Below, piece after piece: positions 1-10,127 of a stretch of 27,545 nucleotides of DNA. The stretch is from Welwitschia mirabilis (taxonomy: Eukaryota > Gnetophyta > Gnetopsida > Welwitschiales): positions 82,004,893 to 82,032,437 of the forward strand of contig JBOZIK010000001.1 of assembly GCA_051453625.1 (NCBI GenBank). The letters run 5' to 3'. The position numbers and the translations under genes were made by a program. Position 1 is the stretch's first letter. Each line of letters opens with the position of its first letter. The notes under the pieces are model-generated. The model worked only from the letters and a program-made list of their open reading frames with translations. It searched no databases and was not told where the DNA came from.

Positions 1-505
1 GAAGAACAAAGAAAGGTTAACATCCTACTTAGTGATCTTACTAGTACATTGGAGAGTTATAAAAAAGCTTTTACTAATGCAAAATTGCTAAATCAACTCA
101 ACCATTGTGAAATATGTGATGAAAACTATCACTCTATCAATGAATGTCCAGATTTACCAACTTGTAGAAAGGCCATATTCAATAAATTTTATGCATGCAG
201 TTAAAGGCTAAACAACTTTAGAGGCAACTAATAATATCCATCAAGAAATAATAAATCTTCAACATCTTTCCAACCTTCATTTAACAACAAATATAGAAGT
301 CATACCTCTCAACTTAAATTTTCCAATTAAAACACAAATAACCCTTGTAGAAAAATGATGGAAGAACTTAGAAAGACACAAGATACCACAAATGAAATTT
401 TATAAAATCAAAATAAAAACTTAGAAAATTTGATTGGCCTCCTTCGATAAAACATGTTAGGAAGTCAAAGACCTCAAGGATCACACTATTCTAAACTATT
501 CTAAA
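1..505 (+). pseudogene. gag: E1 gag C-terminal remnant with CCHC zinc knuckle
   Basis: Frame 1 is open from the window edge to a stop at 202-204. It contains a CX2CX4HX4C zinc knuckle at 106-147 (Cys codons at 106, 115 and 145, His at 130), the nucleic-acid-binding motif of the retrotransposon nucleocapsid, here complete. After the stop the same frame still makes sense to about 505: a stretch near 355-480 has the charged, coiled-coil-like character seen at the gag C-terminus of plant Ty3/gypsy elements, with further stops at 403 and near 448. E2 has the matching but damaged knuckle at 13695-13736. The start of gag is outside the window. Confidence 0.8.
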
Positions 506-686
506 CTCAAATGATGTAATGAAAGATTGAAAAGTAGTAACTAGAAATGGACATAACACTACTCCTCATGAAAAGCATTCAACTTCTATTAATAAGAAAA
601 AAACTTAAAAATATGATATTGAAATTATTGATTAACTAAAATTTCCTAAGTCTAACAACAACAACCAACATTCTAAGGAGAAGACT

Positions 687-1573
687 ACCCTATGGCTTAA
701 AAGATTACACAACAATTCAACTTATGATGAATGTTTTAAAGTAGTTATGAATGATGTTACTATCAACCTATCCTTTTTGAAGATCCTTTAAGACAACACC
801 AAGTACAACAAAATTTGGAAGTACTCAGTAAAAAGAAAATAAAAGAGGGTAATTCCAAGTAAAGTATTTATTGCATAATCTCTTTCAACTTAGTTTGTCA
901 AAAATGTCCTAAGTTTAAAGATCCAAGGGCAGCTACTATTGGTGTTATTTTAGAATGAAATAAGAAAATCAAGAAAGCTCTAATAGACATAGGAGCAAGT
1001 GTCAATATTATACCTTTATACATTTGTAAAAAGTTTGGATTAGAATGAAGAATTGAACTTACTAAAATAGTGTTGGGATTAGTTGATGCATCAATTAAGA
1101 AACCTAATAGAATAATCAAAGACTTAGTCATTTAAATCAAGGAAGATTTATATCCTATAGATGTGGTTATTATAGACGTTGAACATAATGATGAATACCC
1201 TCTACTTTTAGGAAGAGCCTTTTGTGCAACAGCCCATTGTGTCATTGATACTCACACAAGCATAATGGAATGTCATATAGGTAATAAAAAGTTTAGTATC
1301 AGAGTATTCAATGCCATTAAAAAAGACATGGAAAATGAATTAAACATAGAAAAAAAAGTTAGGCCATCCATGTTAGTTCAACATCATCCTTTCGAAGAAA
1401 GGCTCTTTTATTTACATAACTCTGCCTTGTTTGAGGATGAGGAAGAATTTTCTATTAGTCTTAAATATTTTAAATACTCTAATCCTTGCAACCTCAACAC
1501 AAATCTTTTAAACTGCTCTTCCAATAATGATTTTCATGAGAACTTTAAACCCATACTTGAGCATGATATCTAA
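687..1573 (+). pseudogene. pro: E1 gag-pol linker and aspartic protease, broken
   Basis: The protease is recognised by DIGAS at 986-1000, the active-site D-x-G-A-S of retropepsins, followed by a hydrophobic stretch and Pro, then by a downstream LLLGRAF-type segment near 1205 typical of plant Ty3/gypsy proteases. The region before it (687 to about 895, frame 0) matches the linker that precedes protease in these elements and in E2 at 14320-14560; the frame then shifts to frame 2. In-frame stops fall at 956, 1046 and 1133; the last is TAA where E2 has an ATT codon, and I suspect CAA as its ancestor. From 1163 to 1573 the frame is open for 136 codons, ending at TAA 1571-1573. The enzyme would cut the Gag-Pol polyprotein inside the virus-like particle. 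The active-site triplet is intact but the protein cannot be made whole. Confidence 0.8.
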
Positions 1574-1928
1574 CATATAAGATCCATTGAAAATCATTTA
1601 CATCAAGATAGATGTTCAACAAGTATGAAGGATGAAAATGATCTTCAACTTAAAGAATTACTTAATGGCTTGAAATACATGTTCTTAAATAATACTCCCA
1701 ATAAGCCATGGATTATTAGTTCTCAATTTTACCCTTCCCAAGAAAAAGGATTACTTAAACCTATCATTATGCTAGTAGTCAAGAATAAAATTGCTAAACT
1801 TATAGACATAGGTTAATTCATGATTTTGCATAATACTCAAGTACATCCTATACATAACAAGCTGACCTCCAAATGACTTGGTCCTTATCATGTGGAAAGG
1901 GTACATTCTAATGGCTCTATTAAGATAT
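1574..1928 (+). pseudogene. pol: E1 pol with internal deletion: pre-RT segment joined to integrase C-terminus
   Basis: From 1625 frame 2 reads the segment that lies just upstream of RT in plant Ty3/gypsy pol (compare E2 at 15300-15400), up to KLID just before the TAA at 1814. Immediately after, still in frame 2, the text is the integrase C-terminal (GPY/F-like) module, with LGPYHVERV at 1877-1903; its counterpart in E2 is at 23941-23967. Everything between (RT, RNase H, integrase core; about 2 kb in E2 once its LINE is removed) is absent. The junction lies near 1795-1820. Stops at 1814 and 1874 further break it. The N gap at 1929 cuts off the end of integrase. Confidence 0.75.
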
Positions 1929-2694
1929 NNNNNNNNNNNNNNNNNNNNNNNNNNNNNNNNNNNNNNNNNNNNNNNNNNNNNNNNNNNNNNNNNNNNNNNN
2001 NNNNNNNNNNNNNNNNNNNNNNNNNNNNNNNNNNNNNNNNNNNNNNNNNNNNNNNNNNNNNNNNNNNNNNNNNNNNNNNNNNNNNNNNNNNNNNNNNNNN
2101 NNNNNNNNNNNNNNNNNNNNNNNNNNNNNNNNNNNNNNNNNNNNNNNNNNNNNNNNNNNNNNNNNNNNNNNNNNNNNNNNNNNNNNNNNNNNNNNNNNNN
2201 NNNNNNNNNNNNNNNNNNNNNNNNNNNNNNNNNNNNNNNNNNNNNNNNNNNNNNNNNNNNNNNNNNNNNNNNNNNNNNNNNNNNNNNNNNNNNNNNNNNN
2301 NNNNNNNNNNNNNNNNNNNNNNNNNNNNNNNNNNNNNNNNNNNNNNNNNNNNNNNNNNNNNNNNNNNNNNNNNNNNNNNNNNNNNNNNNNNNNNNNNNNN
2401 NNNNNNNNNNNNNNNNNNNNNNNNNNNNNNNNNNNNNNNNNNNNNNNNNNNNNNNNNNNNNNNNNNNNNNNNNNNNNNNNNNNNNNNNNNNNNNNNNNNN
2501 NNNNNNNNNNNNNNNNNNNNNNNNNNNNNNNNNNNNNNNNNNNNNNNNNNNNNNNNNNNNNNNNNNNNNNNNNNNNNNNNNNNNNNNNNNNNNNNNNNNN
2601 NNNNNNNNNNNNNNNNNNNNNNNNNNNNNNNNNNNNNNNNNNNNNNNNNNNNNNNNNNNNNNNNNNNNNNNNNNNNNNNNNNNNNNNNNNNNNN
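1929..2694. other. assembly gap (766 N)
   Basis: A run of N. Apparent open frames crossing it are artefacts. By comparison with E2 it should hold the integrase tail and the start of the 3' untranslated region; the stated gap length may be only an estimate. Confidence 0.99.
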
Positions 2695-3899
2695 CTAAAA
2701 TTAATCTCCTTGGTTATTTTATGATAAAATATCAATTATGTTAGTCTAATTCTTACTCTCAGTTATATACTTTGTTACTTTATTATTCCAATGATAAACT
2801 AATGCTATTAAAAATGAAGAGTCTAAGTCCATGGAAAAGAATAAAAAATAAAAAGAAAGAGAGAAATATTTAAAAATAAGGAATAAAATTAAAAAATAAA
2901 TCACCCTCTTGTAATTATACCATGATTTACTACTGCAAGCATACCAGGACAAATTTTTCCAAGAGGGCCCTTTGGCAGTATGATATGGTAGCTATGGGAA
3001 CTCCATCATAGGATTAGTTGATCATGATTTAGCTTCAGCTTATAGGTTCTTATTCTCTTGGTAGTGGTTGCACTCCCCTAATCTTGATGAATGATGTTAT
3101 TCAACATCTCGTTAATGAAAACTTTCATTACTTTAAGGCACAGACTTCATGAGCATATAAGTATATTAATTATTAGATGATATCTTATCAAAGTACTATG
3201 GTTGTCATAGATAAAGAAGGATTGAATCATAGTCTAAACATAACTTAATACCTTGCTAATTATAACTAGTAGATATTGTCATCATTACTTCCCTTTTAAA
3301 TTGTATTTTATGGTGTTCTACATTGAATCATGCATTTTTATATTAAGTAGCTTTATAACCTTAGCAAGAAGTTTTATTAAGTTTGAATTTAGTTAAAGGT
3401 TAATCTTTTTCATGTTATAACTTGTTCATTTTCCTTTTTTTCTTATCTTAATTTGTGGATTTATTTTCTCAATATCATTTTCTTACTTTTTCCAAAATAA
3501 TGTTTTGGACTTTGTCATTTTCTAGTCTACTTGTTATATTTTTCACCATTGATTATTATACATAAAATCAAACTGACTTTTTCCTTGATCATTCTTTCAC
3601 ATGATAGTATTAATATTCTCTTTTTCTTTAATAATCTCCATTTTTATAATGTATTTTTCCACTTAATCTTGTAATCATGAAATCTTACTTTACTTTGCCT
3701 TTTCTTCATAACTTATGCAACTTTTCAATGATGTTAAACTTAATGATTTATAATATACATAAAATTTACTTATTATTTTTCATAGATGTATTTCACATGT
3801 TGTACTCTTAATACAAAATGATATACATATTTTGATTTTCTTTCATTAGTTGGCTTGCAACTTGTTATTTACTTATTTTATCAGGGATTGACAAATGCT
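2695..3899 (+). other. E1 3' untranslated region between pol and LTR
   Basis: No coding frame is supported here. The stretch aligns by eye with the region after pol in E2 (24353 to about 25030): 2695-2720 matches near 24353-24380, 2940-3090 matches 24561-24692, and 3315-3415 matches about 24935-25030. It becomes T-rich toward the LTR. The small - strand ORF at 2746-2952 has no recognisable content and I do not regard it as a gene. Confidence 0.65.
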
Positions 3900-3912
3900 A
3901 AGTAGAGGGATA
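3900..3912 (+). promoter_or_regulatory. E1 polypurine tract
   Basis: A purine-rich AAGTAGAGGGA lies directly before the TGTTG start of the LTR. This is the expected position and composition of the plus-strand primer for reverse transcription. Two bases (TA) separate it from the LTR. Confidence 0.6.
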
Positions 3913-4178
3913 TGTTGAGATGCCAACTTGACCTATTAAATGCACTTTTGAAGCACATTTTTAGGTACTATTTATAGGGTTTTCTAGGAATTTATGCAAA
4001 TTCTACAAAGCTTCCATACAGGCTAAAATATGCAATAATATTCTAAATAAGAATCCATTTTTAGATAAAGAATGACCAAATCAAAATAATGAAGATGTAT
4101 TGGTCATCCTCATTATCATAGAGATGACAAAGGGGATAACAATCAAGAAAGTATGATCGTCTTCTATGTCAAGGGGAT

Positions 4179-4548
4179 NNNNNNNNNNNNNNNNNNNNNN
4201 NNNNNNNNNNNNNNNNNNNNNNNNNNNNNNNNNNNNNNNNNNNNNNNNNNNNNNNNNNNNNNNNNNNNNNNNNNNNNNNNNNNNNNNNNNNNNNNNNNNN
4301 NNNNNNNNNNNNNNNNNNNNNNNNNNNNNNNNNNNNNNNNNNNNNNNNNNNNNNNNNNNNNNNNNNNNNNNNNNNNNNNNNNNNNNNNNNNNNNNNNNNN
4401 NNNNNNNNNNNNNNNNNNNNNNNNNNNNNNNNNNNNNNNNNNNNNNNNNNNNNNNNNNNNNNNNNNNNNNNNNNNNNNNNNNNNNNNNNNNNNNNNNNNN
4501 NNNNNNNNNNNNNNNNNNNNNNNNNNNNNNNNNNNNNNNNNNNNNNNN
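4179..4548. other. assembly gap (370 N) inside E1 LTR
   Basis: A run of N inside the LTR. Frames drawn across it are artefacts. Confidence 0.99.
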
Positions 4549-4706
4549 TTCATTAATAAAAGTATTGATTGAATTGAAATCTTTTCAACTATTTTATTGT
4601 TCTTTCTTATAGCTTATCTTAATTGTAATTGAAGTAACATGAATTTCTAATGGAAATAGGTTATAAGGACCAATCTAGGTGATAATAGATTGGAATTTTA
4701 ATTAAT

Positions 4707-4769
4707 TTCATTACATTAGAATTACATTCATTACATTGCATTTCATTCCATTACATTACATTGTATTTC
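4707..4769 (+). repeat. ATTACATT-type simple repeat in the LTR
   Basis: Imperfect tandem copies of CATTACATT / CATTTCATT occur within the LTR. It looks like local slippage rather than an independent satellite. Confidence 0.7.
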
Positions 4770-5017
4770 ATCTTCATCTTTGCATTGTTTAATTTTATTT
4801 TCTTAAAAACAAAAGTCCAAAATATCTATTCTTGTTTCTTATAAAAGTAAATTTTCCTATTCTCTTTTGATAGTCTTCTATAAGTGTATGATAATTGGGT
4901 TAATCCCATTATACAAATATGTATTCTACACAATTAGACATTTATCTTCTCAGATGTTGTAAGTTAAATTCAATCTTTAAAATATTGGAATTAAAAGCCC
5001 AAATATGCATCGCAACA

Positions 5018-5163
5018 GTCATCAAGATAGAGGAGATATACCAAGAACATGATATATGCTAATGTTGACAATAAGGTATTAGTTTCTCTAGTAAAATTTG
5101 AATTAAAGTATTTCTTAAGAATGAATTCAGAGTTTTTTTTATAGGTGAGATATAACTATTTTA
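5018..5163 (-). pseudogene. copia RNase H, truncated
   Basis: The - strand frame that carries the RT thumb continues through one stop into an RNase H core: LYLTYKKNSEFIL, then YFNSN where the family has a catalytic Y-S-D-x-D-type motif, then a hydrophobic YIMFL block. Both Asp positions read Asn (GAT to AAT), so the active site is lost. The reading is cut at 5018 by the E1 LTR. RNase H would degrade the RNA strand of the RNA:DNA hybrid during cDNA synthesis. Confidence 0.7.
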
Positions 5164-5980
5164 TCTTCATTAAATATATTAGTACTCCTTTTGCAACATT
5201 CAAATGAGTAATCTTAGGTACATAAAGTTATCTTGACAATACACCAATAACATATGACATGTCTAGTATAGTATTGGATACATAAATTAAACTTCCTAAT
5301 ATACTTTTATATTCTATTTCATTTTTAGGTTTTGAGTTGTTATCAGTATATATCGTGGCATTTTTCTCTAAAGACATTATCACATATTTTACATTGTCTA
5401 GTTAAAATTTCTAGGCTAGATCTCTGATATACCTATTTTATGTTTATAATATTCCATTCTTTCACTAAATAATTTTTATGCCTAAGTGGAATCTATATAA
5501 TATAAGATTATAAATCATAAATACCTTAATTAATGTAATTTTTGTTCATTTAACATCTTCTTCATCATTTTTATTTATCAGTGTATCATCTACATATATC
5601 ATTATGTATGCATATTTTTATTTATTGAATTTGATGAATAATACGACATCCACATCTTATTAATCATATAATCTAAATCCAATGAAATTTAAATAATTTT
5701 CAAGCTTGGTATACCAATCTCTTAGTACCTACTTTAGTCCCTACAAAGACTTGATGAATATACAAATCTTGTATTCTTTACTTTTTTATATAAAACCATT
5801 TGGTTACATCATGTATATTTCTTTTTTTTAAGTCTCCATAGAGAAAGGAAGTCTCTATATCTAATTGATAAAGGTTTCATTCTTTTTATTCTACCAAGGT
5901 AATCACTATTCTAATGATAGCCTATTTTTCTATTAGAGCAAAAACTGCATTATTGTTGAGTCATTTCTTTTGTTGTAGAC
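5164..5980 (-). pseudogene. copia reverse transcriptase, broken
   Basis: The YVDD catalytic box is intact at 5585-5596 on the - strand, followed by TLI. Upstream (about 5790-5870) there is a palm segment with a D-x-x-x-x-F-L-x-G-like pattern and KKEIYM. Downstream (about 5215-5325) the conserved SILGSLIYVSN block and the MSYVIGVLS block of copia RT are readable. Several stops and at least two frame changes interrupt it. It is the polymerase that would copy the element RNA into DNA in the virus-like particle. The 5215-5325 block joins in frame to the RNase H segment. Confidence 0.8.
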
Positions 5981-6699
5981 CTATAGTAAGAAGTCAAGCT
6001 TTTTGTTGCTCAAGTGTGTTATCCACATTATATTTATTATGAAAAATTAATTTGTTAGATAATGTAGTACATTTTAATGGAATATCTACCAACTCTCAAG
6101 TGTCATTTTTAATAATACAAGCATATTTTTCTTGCAAGGCTTATTCAATGATCATATTAAATTGTAGTTTTAAATGAGGTAGGTTCACCATTAAAATTTA
6201 AGTGGAAGTCATTATCATTATAATCATGAGAAGTGTATGAGCCATTTCTAGTTTTAGTTTTAACATTTTAATCATTATGGACATCTTAAAGAGTAGATGA
6301 TAACCAAGGACTTCAGTGTTACCTATTTGTGGTCTTATTATCTTTGATCAGAGAACCTACTAAATTGCTCTTATAACCATGATTAAGTATTCATAGAGCA
6401 CTAAATTATTTAACTTTTAAAGATTTTAAATAAGTTACACTAATAGAAGAAACTAGAGCTAGAGGGATGGCCCCATATCCCCCCTCAACTATAGGATATT
6501 GAGCATTTAATATGGTTACTAGGTTAGAGGAAGAATAAAGCTTTAAAAGGTTAATCTAAGAGTTACTTCTTAAAGTCTCTAAGAAGATGATATCATAAGA
6601 AATAGTGATATTATGATGATCTAGTGGATAAACTTAATAGTACTTTTGGTTACTTGGATATCCCATAAAGATGATGATGTGATCATGTGCTCCAAATTT
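5981..6699 (-). pseudogene. copia integrase-RT linker, highly degenerate
   Basis: By position this is the region between integrase and RT of the copia polyprotein. I can read only scattered coding-like pieces on the - strand and no firm motif. No independent gene is seen on either strand. Confidence 0.45.
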
Positions 6700-7345
6700 G
6701 TCATAATGTTTGTGTGAAATATATATATGTATATATATATATATATATATTAATTCCAATCAAATGCACAAAAGTGGTGTAATTTTGGCTTCTACTCATA
6801 TCACTTCTTAGTTGGAGATACTCCTTTTTTAGTATATTGACCAATGCAGTTATTAAAATGCATAATAGTATTCACTAATTTATCCTCAAGATAGGTCTTA
6901 CAGCCACTAAAATACATCATAGAATTCATGCTTATAGGATTAAAACACTTAACAATGCCATTTTGTTGAGGTATCCTATGGGAGGCCTTTAAATGATGAA
7001 TTCCATTAGAAGCAAAATAGTTCCTTAACTCAGTGGATGTATATTTGTCCCCATTATCAGAGTAGAAAATCTTAATCTAATAATTATCTTTCTTTTCTAA
7101 TTTAATTTTAAACTTCTCAAAAATGTTTAATGTTTAATATTTAAACTTGATAGAATATAGTCAAGTCGTTGGAAAAAGTCATCAATAGAGGAGATGAAAT
7201 AATAAAAGTCATGGAGAGTGAAAACTAACATAGGTCCACATAGATTACTATGAATAAGAAAAAGCTTTCAATCATCATGCCACTTACTTAGTGTAAACAA
7301 TTGTCTAATTGCTTTATCCATTATACATGCTTCACACTAATTAAA
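6700..7345 (-). pseudogene. copia integrase, broken
   Basis: On the - strand CEAC at 7325-7336 is the CxxC half of the HHCC zinc site. HSNLCGP follows; the family has HSDLxGP, so the first catalytic Asp has become Asn (codon 7244-7246). Next is SDNGDKYTS with the second catalytic Asp intact (7056-7058), and GIHH and PQQNG further on, all classic for the copia integrase core. There are stops and frame breaks. The protein would insert the cDNA into the host chromosome; with the first Asp lost it could not act even if translated. Confidence 0.85.
6719..6752. repeat. (AT)n microsatellite
   Basis: An almost pure run of alternating A and T with one TGT interruption, inside the copia element. Confidence 0.95.
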
Positions 7346-7990
7346 AACTCATGGAATAATTAAAACAATATAGTATTCATTCTTATGCATCACATTTATG
7401 ATGCAAGAAGTAGGATTTCCTAGTTGATCATGCCATAGTAGCAAGGAAAGGATCTCATCTTAGGAACTTGTGTAAGTAATTTCTCGTATTTTGACACAAC
7501 TATAAAGATGAATAAGTTTTTCATCCATATAGAATTCTATAAATAGTTATTTATTACAATTATAAATGTCCACTAAGTGCTTTATCATAGAGATTATGTG
7601 ATCTTCTCATACTAGAGTGAAAAGCAATAGAGGATGGAACCTTAAAGAAGGCACATATAGAACATTAAAAAGAGTCTATGGAGAGAGTGATTTTAATTTG
7701 AGGATAATCAAACCATAGCCTTCCATTGAAACTATAGTTATTTCTACTAAATAAACCTAAATTGGTGCTTTGACAAAGTCATCAAAATAATCATACCAGT
7801 AAGTTATGTGATGAGTAGCATTTATGTTAATAATCCACAATGTGTCATAAGGTATGTACTCATTCATACCTAAAAATCCAAAGTTGTCAAAAATTATATT
7901 TGAGTTAAAATTTTTATCATCAAAAGATTTAGATTCTTTAGTAACTACATTGGCCTTAGTTGTAAAGTTAATCTTGTTCTAATATATCTA
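7346..7990 (-). pseudogene. copia protease and pre-integrase region, broken
   Basis: On the - strand at 7802-7837 there is a WII-[x3]-ATHHIT sequence. The copia protease has WI-D-S-G-A-T-x-H-x-T at this spot; here Asp reads Asn (codon 7826-7828) and the S-G pair is also changed, so the active site is lost. The stretch between this and the integrase zinc site corresponds to the GAG-pre-integrase domain but I can read no firm motif in it. Confidence 0.7.
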
Positions 7991-8950
7991 ATAGAAGTAT
8001 ATGGTATGACCTTGTATTCTACATTATAAGCACTAATACTTGTTTTACTTTAGAGTTATAGTATGCTAAACTTACTTCTTATTTTATTGAGTCTAATTAA
8101 ACTTATTAATTGATTATTTCTTCAAACTTTTAGCCTTATCATGATGTGATATATTTGGTAGATGAGAATTGATAGAAGACTACTTATATTGACAAAGAGG
8201 ACCTCAAGAATGAGAAAATTTGAATCTACATCAGAGGATGGGGAATTTGTGAAGTAAAATTATGTTTATATGGCAATAAGATCCTACTAAACATGTTAAA
8301 GTTCATATTAGATAGTTGCTTACTTTCAAGAAGAGATAAAATGTAGTTATAATAAGATAAATTATCAAGTAGAAATGAACTAAGTTAACATAATAAATGC
8401 TTACTTTATTCATTGGATCTATATCAATATCCTTTCTCTTAATGTCTATCATCTGATTTATGAGATAATATATTTTTTCCCTTTCATAATAAAAGTTAAT
8501 TCATGTTCGTAATGATAGCTCTAAATCACTCCTACATAAAATATATCGTAAAAAGTATAATAGTTGGTATAACTAGACTTACTTCTATTAACTAACGTTC
8601 TATGTCAAGTGGCCATTAAGTTTTGCATTATCTCTATAAGCTTGTGATCAATTGCTTATCATACATCTTCCTCATCTAGATTCTAAAGAGAAACATGTGA
8701 TTATTTAAAAAAGTCCATAATTGAACTCATAAATGTGCATTATGGATATAATCCTTCTAGCTCTAATCATCATGCAAAGTTATGCTAAGTTTTTCCATTA
8801 TTTTCATAGTTAATATGGACATGAAGCTATCTAAAAAAAACTAGAATATATCTTTTGTTAAAATAACCATGATGAATACTAAAAGAGAGAGAGAGAGAAA
8901 ATTAGAGAGAGAGAAAGAAAAGATTCAACAAGTCATAAGGTAAAATTGAA
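7991..8950 (-). pseudogene. gag: copia gag with degenerate zinc knuckle
   Basis: At 7991-8032 (- strand) the spacing CX2CX4HX4C is recognisable: Cys codons at 8030-8032 and 8021-8023 and His at 8006-8008, with the last Cys now Tyr (TGT to TAT). A stop lies between the two cysteines. It sits about 150 bp upstream of the protease remnant in the element's own direction, as expected for copia gag. Upstream to about 8950 the - strand should hold the gag body; I see only short coding-like pieces there. Gag forms the virus-like particle. Confidence 0.6.
8883..8931. repeat. (GA)n simple repeat
   Basis: Interrupted GAGAGA tracts near the 5' end of the copia element; on the element's own strand this is a CT-rich leader. 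Confidence 0.95.
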
Positions 8951-8965
8951 TTTCGAAGGGATCTT

Positions 8966-8976
8966 GTTCTCATCCA
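8966..8976 (-). promoter_or_regulatory. candidate copia primer-binding site (initiator tRNA-Met type)
   Basis: The - strand reads TGGATGAGAAC. The plant copia primer site complementary to initiator tRNA-Met is TGGTATCAGAGC; the match here has one missing base and two mismatches. Four bases before it the - strand ends TTTTCA (8981-8986), which fits the CA end of a 5' LTR. It lies just upstream of gag, as required. Confidence 0.45.
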
Positions 8977-8982
8977 CTACTG

Positions 8983-10112
8983 AAAAGTGGCCTATCTAAT
9001 ACATAAAGAAAACTCATCAAAACTTAAAAAAGAGGAAAACTATTAAAAAAATGAAGATAATGCTACAGTTACAAGAAAAGGGATTTTACTCTTATTTACA
9101 AGTTCAAGTAATCTATATAAACCATAATGTTGGAAAATCCAGATAAATCCCCCTTAAACCACCAAAAACCTACATGCATAAGATCAAATAAAGTTATTTT
9201 TGTAAAGAGTTTTTAATGTGAGTAAGGTAAATTTTAATGTAAAGGTGACTTATTTGACTATTAGGTAATGAAAATGTAGATTTATTAATTTTAAAGTTTT
9301 CTTTCAAATCTAGGTAGTAATCATGTCCTCTTTAAGGATGATACCCTTATCTCCTAAGGGAGTAAAAAGATAGAATGTGAATGTGACATCTTTTCTTCTC
9401 TTCTTATAATTAAGCACTATATTTTTTCCTCCCTTTTTTCTTTCTTTCTTTTTTAATATTATTACCTAATAGACACAGTGAAACATAGGATCAAATTTAC
9501 TTACTTTTATATTAGTACTTCTATGTTCTAAGAAAAATAATTTATATTAATATTATATATTTATGTAAAATTTAATTTCTACATTGTTTTGGTTCGGAAA
9601 CAATAACAATGTTATAAGTTTATATCCTCCACTTCTTCCCATACTTTTATCATATAACAGATATATTATAAATGGTTTAGGAGATGTAAAATTATTATAG
9701 ACATACGTGAATAAGTTTAAGGACAATCTAACTAATATAATAGTAGGTTATAACTCTAATCAATATTATTTTGACTCGATATTTGGCCACCCTTTAGGCA
9801 TGAGTTGGTTATACTTTAAGTTTTAAACTATATAAACATGGCTAGACTCAACTTTATATACTTTTACTTCACCTCAGTATGCCTCCAATATAGGGAACAG
9901 ATGGTATGTGAGGTAAATGTATGTTTGCAAATAACCCTCCCTTTCTTGAAGCATCTCTGAATAGTGCAATATGATCTATCGGTGCTAAGGGCTTAAGATA
10001 TTAAGTTAAAGTAACTTCATACATGGATAAGGTAGAAACATGATGATCAAATCCACTTCCATAATGGTATTATTAAAAAAATTCAATGCAACCCAACTTA
10101 GGGATGAAATCC
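8983..10112. other. AT-rich stretch, probably copia 5' LTR plus unassigned DNA
   Basis: No gene is supported. The part next to 8983 should be the copia 5' LTR, but its far end is not identifiable. On the - strand a stretch at about 9880-10045 is free of stops for some 50 codons, preceded by one stop; I do not recognise the protein. Confidence 0.4.
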
Positions 10113-10127
10113 AAGTGAGGGGATGAA
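10113..10127 (+). promoter_or_regulatory. possible polypurine tract before an LTR start
   Basis: AAGTGAGGGGATGAA is followed at 10128 by TGTTATTAGAATTATC. Purine tract plus TGTTA is the usual junction at a copia 3' LTR on the + strand. No matching coding remnant is seen upstream and no far LTR end is found, so this is tentative. Confidence 0.3.

Larger units (their letters stand above)
1..5017 (+). mobile_element. E1: degenerate Ty3/gypsy retrotransposon, 3' portion
   Basis: Read in order on the + strand: gag zinc knuckle, gag-protease linker, aspartic protease, a fragment around the start of RT joined to the integrase C-terminal module, an untranslated 3' region, a purine tract and an LTR. 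This is the order of a plant Ty3/gypsy element. The 5' LTR and most of gag lie left of the window. Reading frames switch (frame 1 for gag, frame 2 for protease and integrase) and are cut by many stops, so the copy is non-functional. RT core, RNase H and integrase core are missing from the readable sequence and would have to be deleted or partly hidden in the 1929-2694 gap; the same-frame join before the gap indicates deletion. The linker, protease and 3' region resemble E2 (12517 onward), so the two belong to related families. Confidence 0.85.
3913..5017 (+). repeat. E1 3' LTR
   Basis: It begins TGTTGAGATGC right after a polypurine tract and ends GCATCGCAACA. The ends are inverted copies of each other at 10 of 11 bases, far more than the minimal TG...CA. 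Size is about 1.1 kb including a 370-N gap (4179-4548), close to the roughly 1.0 kb LTR of E2. The partner 5' LTR is left of the window. The outer edge coincides with the break in the copia RNase H reading, which supports 5017 as the true end. Confidence 0.7.
5018..8982 (-). mobile_element. degenerate Ty1/copia retrotransposon, 3' end cut by E1
   Basis: Read on the - strand from high to low coordinate: primer-binding site, gag with knuckle, protease, integrase, reverse transcriptase, RNase H. Integrase before RT is the diagnostic copia order. Stops and frameshifts occur throughout. The element stops inside RNase H exactly at the outer end of the E1 LTR, so its 3' part (rest of RNase H, 3' LTR) is expected beyond the window's left edge. 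Its 5' LTR should begin at about 8981 and extend upward, but I could not fix its outer end. Confidence 0.85.

Noticed and set aside
898-1131. - strand ORF of 77 codons
   Set aside because: Shadow of the E1 protease on the opposite strand. 14451-14663 is the same shadow in E2.
1878-2744. Long open frames across N on both strands
   Set aside because: They consist of N codons; artefacts of the gap. The same holds for 4153-4612.
2746-2952. - strand ORF of 68 codons
   Set aside because: Hydrophobic low-complexity frame in the E1 3' region; no family and not preserved in E2.
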